A model generated the notes under the pieces. That model was not told the DNA's origin and searched no databases. It worked only from the letters and a program-made list of their open reading frames with translations. A stretch of 46,548 bases of DNA from Bacteroidales bacterium UBA2287 (lineage in GTDB: Bacteria > Bacteroidota > Bacteroidia > Bacteroidales > Tenuifilaceae): positions 1-46,548 of the forward strand of contig DDWL01000048.1 in the NCBI GenBank assembly GCA_002345675.1, in the 5' to 3' direction. Position numbers and translations under genes: made by a program. Below are positions 42,030 to 46,548 of the stretch, in pieces (the first letter of the stretch is position 1; every line of letters starts with the position of its first letter).

Positions 42030-44324
42030 TTAGTTTACGAATAGAATTTTTCCAACGGCAGTTTGTTCACCAGTACTATCGACACAAAAGAAAAGGTAAA
42101 CACCAGTTGCAACCCTGTTTCCCTGTTTGTTTTTGCCATTCCAAGTTGCCTGTCCGCCCTCGCTTGTGGTTTCGTAAACAAGGTTTCCGCTTACGTCGGT
42201 TATTTTTACATTGGTTTTTGCAATAAGCCCGGTTATGATTATGTCGCTAGAAAAACTAGGGCGAACAGGGTTTGGGAATGCGTAAACCTTACCAAAAGCT
42301 TCGCTGGGTTCGGTGGCATCGCCACGAAACGAAACCAATCCCTTGTCGGTTGCAATAAATACTTCGCCCGAAGCGGGATTTATGGCAATATGCTGAATAT
42401 TGTTTGAGGGTAGTGGGCTGTTTTCGGCAGTAAAGTGCCTAAGTTGCTTTGTACCATCGGCCGATTGCAGAATTAGCCCCGACCGGAGAGTTCCAATCCA
42501 CTTTCGGTTACCCCCATCAACGGCAATTGAAGTAACTACTTCGCCCTCGAGAAGATATACTGCTAAACCCGAAACAACATCAGGAATTTTAACCCGTTGT
42601 ATGCTAAAGTTTGGCGAAAAAACCTTGTCGGGGTTATACGAAACAAGTAAACCATCGGCAGTACCCATCCAAAGGTACCCATCGCGGTCGAAGGAGAGGC
42701 AGTAAACATCGTTTGAAAGGGCATTACCCTGAGGATCCATAAATGTTGGTTTACGATACGAATCGTCGCCCATCGAAGTAGGATCGGTTCCTGGGTCGAG
42801 CACAAAAACCCCATTACCAGCAGCCAAAACAAGCCAAAGGTGACCCGATGGCGAAATGGTTAAATCGGAAAGGCGAGATGCCGATATTTGGCTTTGGTAC
42901 GGAAAACTATACCAACTTCCATTTGGCGTTTTTACCGAAATAGGCCTTTCGACAGTCGCATTTGAAACCCAAAGGTTTCCTGCGGGATCGAATGCTATTC
43001 CGCTAATCCTACAATAAGTACCTGGAATAATGTTTTGTAAAGTGCTGTTTTCGGGGTTGAAAATTTCTTTTGGTTCGTTGTTTTCATAGCGCGCCAGGCC
43101 CCAACCCCAGGTTGAAATATAATGCTCATTAGGTTTATAAGGATTATACCATACACGAACAGCATCGAGTTTAGTATAATCTTCAATTGTAGTCCAGCTA
43201 TTTTGTGAAAAGGAGTGAATGGTATAGGGCAATCCAAAATTTCCCCATACATCGGTGCGACCACCAGCCGCAACATGAACGTCGGTTCCGTTTGTAGCCA
43301 CATGAAAAGCATGGTTATTAATTGGCCCAATGGGAATAATTTCAATCCAATCGTTAGTGTTTTTATATACTAATCCTTTGTGAGTGTGCCCTATGGCTAT
43401 CTCTCCTTGTTGAGTAATGTGAATAAAATTTGGCCCATTATTGCTTACTCCGCTCGAAGGATATACTTGAATGTGAGTGTAGCTTAAATTGCTAAACGAC
43501 AAAACACCCTCAATTGACGAAAGGTAAAGGTTTTGGTTTGTTGAAACAATGTCGTTAATTTTAAAAAGAGGGTGGGAAACTTGCTCCCATAAAGAGATGT
43601 TGTAAGCCCAAAGCCTGTCGGCATTTATACTACCCATCGACTGATTTATAATAAGTTGCCCTTTAAATGTTGTAATTGATTTAATATTGTTATTGTAAGA
43701 AGGTAAAGATTGGTCTTGAGTCCATGCAGCGAAGTGGAAAAGGTTTGAGGCTGTTGCGTTAGCGTAAAATAAACCGTAAGCAGTAGCGGCATAAATTGAT
43801 CCATCGTGTATGTGGGTTTGGTTTACCCAGCGTTCGGCACCATTTTCACCTATGTAGTATGTGTCGCTAATTTCGCTTCGAGTAGGATTTAATTCTACAA
43901 TACCAAATCCTGTAGAAACCAGAACCTTCTCGTTGCTAATAAAGTTGAAGTGATTAATATCTTTCATTCCAGACATTGGCTTATCCTTGATAAATGGGAT
44001 ATTAACAACTCTATTTGAGTAAACCATGTCAATATTTCCATCCTTATAGCCAACCAAAAGCAGGTTTTCGAAAGGGGAGTATGCAATAGTTTTTATGCCT
44101 ATAGACGACAACCTGTTAACTTTGTTAATCTTTTCAATTTCTTGTGTTAGTGGGTTAAAGGAAAATATTCCATTTTCCGATGCAGCATATATTTTACCAT
44201 TGCCCGAAGTTACCGAAATGCAATTATTATACGAAAAATGATCGCGCCATTTTCCGGGAGCAATTTGGGCAAAAACGTAAATGCTAGTTAACAGCGTTAA
44301 GGAAAGAGTTATGAGCCTTTTCAA
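42030..44324 (-). CDS. porZ: Type IX secretion protein PorZ
   Basis: A 764-residue outer-membrane-associated component of the T9SS attachment complex (PorU/PorV/PorZ/PorQ). After a signal peptide (MKRLITLSLTLLTSIYVFAQ) the start of the mature protein, APGKWRDHFSYNNCISVTSGNGKIYAASENGIFSF, matches PorZ. Two seven-bladed beta-propellers fill about 20-660, with two-component-regulator-propeller-type repeats such as GYLWMGTADGLLVSYNPD and NRKWIGTLRSGLILQS. The C-terminal domain (about 680-764: FPNPVRPSFSSDIIITGL ... ATGVYLFF) is a T9SS-type sandwich. PorZ supplies the anionic lipopolysaccharide anchor to PorU in Porphyromonas; that role here is inference. It provides the export route that the cargo at 8155-10110 needs. 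Confidence 0.9.
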   Translation of the reverse strand: MKRLITLSLTLLTSIYVFAQIAPGKWRDHFSYNNCISVTSGNGKIYAASENGIFSFNPLTQEIEKINKVNRLSSIGIKTIAYSPFENLLLVGYKDGNIDMVYSNRVVNIPFIKDKPMSGMKDINHFNFISNEKVLVSTGFGIVELNPTRSEISDTYYIGENGAERWVNQTHIHDGSIYAATAYGLFYANATASNLFHFAAWTQDQSLPSYNNNIKSITTFKGQLIINQSMGSINADRLWAYNISLWEQVSHPLFKINDIVSTNQNLYLSSIEGVLSFSNLSYTHIQVYPSSGVSNNGPNFIHITQQGEIAIGHTHKGLVYKNTNDWIEIIPIGPINNHAFHVATNGTDVHVAAGGRTDVWGNFGLPYTIHSFSQNSWTTIEDYTKLDAVRVWYNPYKPNEHYISTWGWGLARYENNEPKEIFNPENSTLQNIIPGTYCRISGIAFDPAGNLWVSNATVERPISVKTPNGSWYSFPYQSQISASRLSDLTISPSGHLWLVLAAGNGVFVLDPGTDPTSMGDDSYRKPTFMDPQGNALSNDVYCLSFDRDGYLWMGTADGLLVSYNPDKVFSPNFSIQRVKIPDVVSGLAVYLLEGEVVTSIAVDGGNRKWIGTLRSGLILQSADGTKQLRHFTAENSPLPSNNIQHIAINPASGEVFIATDKGLVSFRGDATEPSEAFGKVYAFPNPVRPSFSSDIIITGLIAKTNVKITDVSGNLVYETTSEGGQATWNGKNKQGNRVATGVYLFFCVDSTGEQTAVGKILFVN

Positions 44325-44353
44325 TTGTAAATAGGGTTTAGTAAATTTACGAA

Positions 44354-44361
44354 CAAAGTTA
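44354..44361 (-). promoter_or_regulatory. Candidate -7 box upstream of porZ
   Basis: The minus strand reads TAACTTTG, an exact TAnnTTTG match, 29 nt before the porZ start. A TTTG lies only 14 nt further upstream, closer than usual. Confidence 0.4.
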
Positions 44362-44532
44362 ACTTGTTTTTACAACAAATAAATTTACAAGTATTTGTAT
44401 AAAACACTATTTTACTCAAAATAGTATTTGCTTCATAAATTTCAATGGTTTTTTATGCGCACAATATTTGTATAACCGCTTGGCACAATAAATGTTGAAT
44501 TGAAGCAGTTTTAAAAACTAAAACCTACAATT

Positions 44533-44940
44533 ATGAGAATTTTAGCATTCGTTCTAATTAGCGCACTTTCGTTTTCTGCGGTTGCTCAAAAACAGGTTAC
44601 TTCGGTGCCCGATTGGTATAAAAACCCACCTAAAATGGAGGTTGAAAAGGTTTACGGAGTTGGAAAAGGTCTTTCAACAAAAATGAGTTTTGCCGACCAA
44701 AAGGCAATGCTAAGCGCAAAGGAAAATATTGCATTCCAAATAAATCCGCCTAAAAAGGTAAAGAAACACTACAAAATATTTTTTTGGAGAAAAAATGAGC
44801 CGATAACCCAAGAAACCACCCAAACCACAGAGCAAACGCTAACAACCCTCAAAAACATTGAAATTGTGGAGAAGGTTTATATTCAGCGCAAGGGCGGCTA
44901 TGAAGTATACGTTTTACTAGTAATTGAACGAATTAACTAA
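44533..44940 (+). CDS. Small exported LPP20-like protein
   Basis: A 135-residue exported protein. A signal peptide (MRILAFVLISALSFSAVAQ) precedes a segment PDWYKNPPKMEVEKVYGVGKGLSTKMSFADQKAMLSAKENIAFQ, with the pattern W-x-P ... VxGxGxG ... A-x2-A that is seen in LPP20 and similar small outer-membrane or periplasmic proteins. There is no lipobox, so it is probably soluble in the periplasm. The second half is charged and helical/beta (IEIVEKVYIQRKGGYEVYVLLVIE). It is transcribed alone between two leftward gene groups. The function is unknown. Confidence 0.7.
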   Translation: MRILAFVLISALSFSAVAQKQVTSVPDWYKNPPKMEVEKVYGVGKGLSTKMSFADQKAMLSAKENIAFQINPPKKVKKHYKIFFWRKNEPITQETTQTTEQTLTTLKNIEIVEKVYIQRKGGYEVYVLLVIERIN

Positions 44941-45005
44941 AGCGCATAGCGAAGCACTTTTTCAAACTTTAATTCGTATAAGAAGTTATAATAAAATTGC
45001 TGTTG

Positions 45006-46145
45006 CTAGCGAACCCTCTTCTTTTCAATTCTGAAGTAGCCAATTATTTCCTGTAGCTGTTCGGCTAATGTGTTAAGCTCCTCGGAGCCGTTGGCCATTT
45101 TATCGCTTGCCATGGCGTTTTGCTGGGTAACCTGGTTAAGCTGCTGAATGGCGTTGTTTATTTGGTTTGCCCCCGACGATTGCTCGGTGCTGGCAGCAGC
45201 AATTTCCTGAACCAACTTGGCCGTTTTTTCAATTTCGGGAATAAGGGTTTCCATTAGTTTCGATGCGTTTTCGGTAACGCTAACGCTTTTTGATGCAAGC
45301 GAAACAATTTCGTCGGCAGCAATTTTACTGCGCTCGGCAAGTTTTCGAACTTCGGCGGCAACTACCGCAAAACCTTTTCCGTGCTCACCCGCACGTGCAG
45401 CTTCAACAGCTGCATTTAGCGCAAGAATATTGGTTTGAAAGGCGATGTCGTTAATAATGTTTATTTTATCGGCTATGTTGCGAATCGATTCCAAACTCTC
45501 CCTCGATGAAGAACCCACTTTTTTTACCCCTTCCGAAACGTTAAACGATATTTTTTCGGTTTCCTGAGCATTTTCGGTATTTTGCTGAATGTTAGCAGCC
45601 ATTTGCTCCATCGACGAGGAAACCTCCTCAACCGACGATGCTTGATCGGCAGCACCCTGCGACATTTGCTGCGAAACCTCGTTAAGCTCCAATCCCGAAC
45701 TCGATAAGTGGTTTACGTTGGCATTTATTTCGGAAACAATGCGTGTTAAGTTATCCTTTAACTTTTCGGTCGATTGAACTAGTCTGCCCAAATCGGTTTT
45801 ACTGTTTATAAGGTTTTTGTCAATTTTTATGTCGAGGTTACCCTCGGCAAGTTCGTTTAGCTTATTCACAGCATCGGCAAGGGGTTTTACAACAGCAATT
45901 GAACCGTAGTAAAAGCAAATTACGCTAACGCCAATATTTATAAAGGTTATTAAAAGATTTATTGAAGTGTTTCCATCGAAAAACTTGTACTTAAGGCCAA
46001 TGGTAAACATTAAAAAAAGCAAGTTAATTAGCCAAATTACACCAATACGAACAAAAACAGAGTTTTTAAAAAACCGATTAAGCAGTAGAGCTGCCGCTGT
46101 GCCAGCTAATACAATGCTAATGAAGTTGCTAACAAAAAAATTCAT
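45006..46145 (-). CDS. Methyl-accepting chemotaxis protein without periplasmic sensor
   Basis: A 379-residue chemoreceptor-like protein. Three membrane helices (about 5-22, 32-52 and 61-85) have only short loops, so there is no extracellular ligand-binding domain. They are followed by HAMP (about 83-135, VKPLADAVNKLNELAEGNLDIKI) and a signalling coiled coil whose hairpin tip is NDIAFQTNILALNAAVEAARAGEHGKGFAVVAAEVRKLAERS. There is no C-terminal CheR-binding pentapeptide. It may sense membrane state or act through partner sensors. No che gene is in the window. A near-perfect promoter lies upstream. Confidence 0.92.
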   Translation of the reverse strand: MNFFVSNFISIVLAGTAAALLLNRFFKNSVFVRIGVIWLINLLFLMFTIGLKYKFFDGNTSINLLITFINIGVSVICFYYGSIAVVKPLADAVNKLNELAEGNLDIKIDKNLINSKTDLGRLVQSTEKLKDNLTRIVSEINANVNHLSSSGLELNEVSQQMSQGAADQASSVEEVSSSMEQMAANIQQNTENAQETEKISFNVSEGVKKVGSSSRESLESIRNIADKINIINDIAFQTNILALNAAVEAARAGEHGKGFAVVAAEVRKLAERSKIAADEIVSLASKSVSVTENASKLMETLIPEIEKTAKLVQEIAAASTEQSSGANQINNAIQQLNQVTQQNAMASDKMANGSEELNTLAEQLQEIIGYFRIEKKRVR

Positions 46146-46227
46146 GCTAAGCTGCTTTTAAAATTTAGGTTTATTAATTGACAGATAAAAACTCCACGAA
46201 ATTTTTTCGATTTTTGTGGATTCTTAA

Positions 46228-46258
46228 CAAAAGTATATTTTTTTTTCGATTGTGCAAA
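46228..46258 (-). promoter_or_regulatory. Promoter of the chemoreceptor gene
   Basis: On the minus strand TTTG (46258-46255), a 19-nt spacer and TACTTTTG (46235-46228) match the Bacteroidota housekeeping promoter (TTTG, 19-21 nt, TAnnTTTG) exactly. The coding start is 82 nt downstream. This is the best promoter match in the window. Confidence 0.7.
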
Positions 46259-46435
46259 TTACGTTTCATCTAAAGTAGGGTTCGTTCGAAAGCTAATTCA
46301 TTGTGCTCCTAGAGGCTCTGCACATATTGCATTTCACGTTAATAAAGTGCGTGTTTTTCTGTTTGTTTGGAGCATGCTGAACCGAATATCGGCTACATAT
46401 AATTCACTCCCAGCCTTTGTGTTTTTTTAAATAAT

Positions 46436-46548
46436 CTACTTCAGCTCCCAACCTTTCCATGTTTCGGCAACTTCTTGGCTATAGTTAACGGCAGGGTTTT
46501 GCTCCTTTGAGTTTACCAGTAAGCTTTCAATTGAAATTTTTTCGCTTA
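46436..46548 (-). CDS. 3' end of an unidentified gene
   Basis: An open frame runs in from the right edge on the minus strand and stops at 46436. Its last residues read SEKISIESLLVNSK followed by EQNPAVNYSQEVAETWKGWELK, with ordinary composition. It is too short to assign. The gene would lie upstream of the chemoreceptor gene in the same direction, separated by 290 bp that hold the receptor's promoter. Confidence 0.5.
   Translation of the reverse strand, partial: SEKISIESLLVNSKEQNPAVNYSQEVAETWKGWELK

Overview
The window looks like a chromosomal segment of a Bacteroidota bacterium, probably a free-living member of the Bacteroidales/Marinilabiliales side of the phylum. The reasons are two SusC/SusD outer-membrane pairs, an anti-sigma FecR with a C-terminal DUF4974-type domain, a type IX secretion (T9SS) cargo protein and the T9SS component PorZ, a DUF2723 membrane protein, a bacterial GH3 protein, and promoter-like sequences of the Bacteroidota type (TTTG, 19 nt, TAnnTTTG). 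The sequence is moderately AT-rich. No tRNA, rRNA, CRISPR array, prophage or intact insertion sequence was seen. Species assignment is inference.

Layout. 1-390: non-coding, with a perfect 21-bp hairpin. 391-4530: a SpoIIE-type phosphatase, a PEMT/ICMT-like membrane methyltransferase, an exported alpha/beta hydrolase, and atpD-atpC standing apart from the other ATP synthase genes. 4716-7763: a large DUF2723 protein. 8155-20529: a nutrient-uptake region in which a T9SS cargo gene is divergent from a susC-susD pair, and that pair converges on a second fecR-susC-susD operon. 20675-26380: a Cache-HAMP-GAF-PAS sensor without an output domain, a CPBP intramembrane protease carrying an internal tandem repeat, a conserved hypothetical protein, and kbl. 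26700-30353: a deoxynucleoside kinase, an exported hypothetical protein, a PHP phosphatase and rdgB, separated by palindrome-rich repeats. 30356-37594: a signalling block with two universal stress proteins, an adenylate cyclase fused to an HD phosphohydrolase domain, a second Cache-HAMP-GAF-PAS sensor, and a dGTPase. 37683-44324: a leftward gene series porZ - recO - GH3 - ECF sigma factor - exonuclease/GIY-YIG nuclease. 44533-46548: a small exported protein, a methyl-accepting chemotaxis protein, and the 3' end of another leftward gene.

How the parts may work together. The FecR operon has no adjacent ECF sigma gene, whereas an ECF sigma gene without a FecR lies about 19 kb away. The fecR operon and the other susC share a bipartite upstream element (GGGTAG, 14-15 nt, GTATTA), and the T9SS cargo gene carries the first half of it, so one sigma factor could control all three units. 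The most unusual gene is the cyclase-HD fusion at 31286-32905, which may both make and remove a cyclic nucleotide. It sits between two stress-protein genes and upstream of a sensor and a dGTPase. Several neighbours (dNK, dGTPase, RdgB) act on nucleotide pools. The CPBP protease at 23187-24248 has four tandem copies of a ~16-residue segment inserted between its catalytic motifs.
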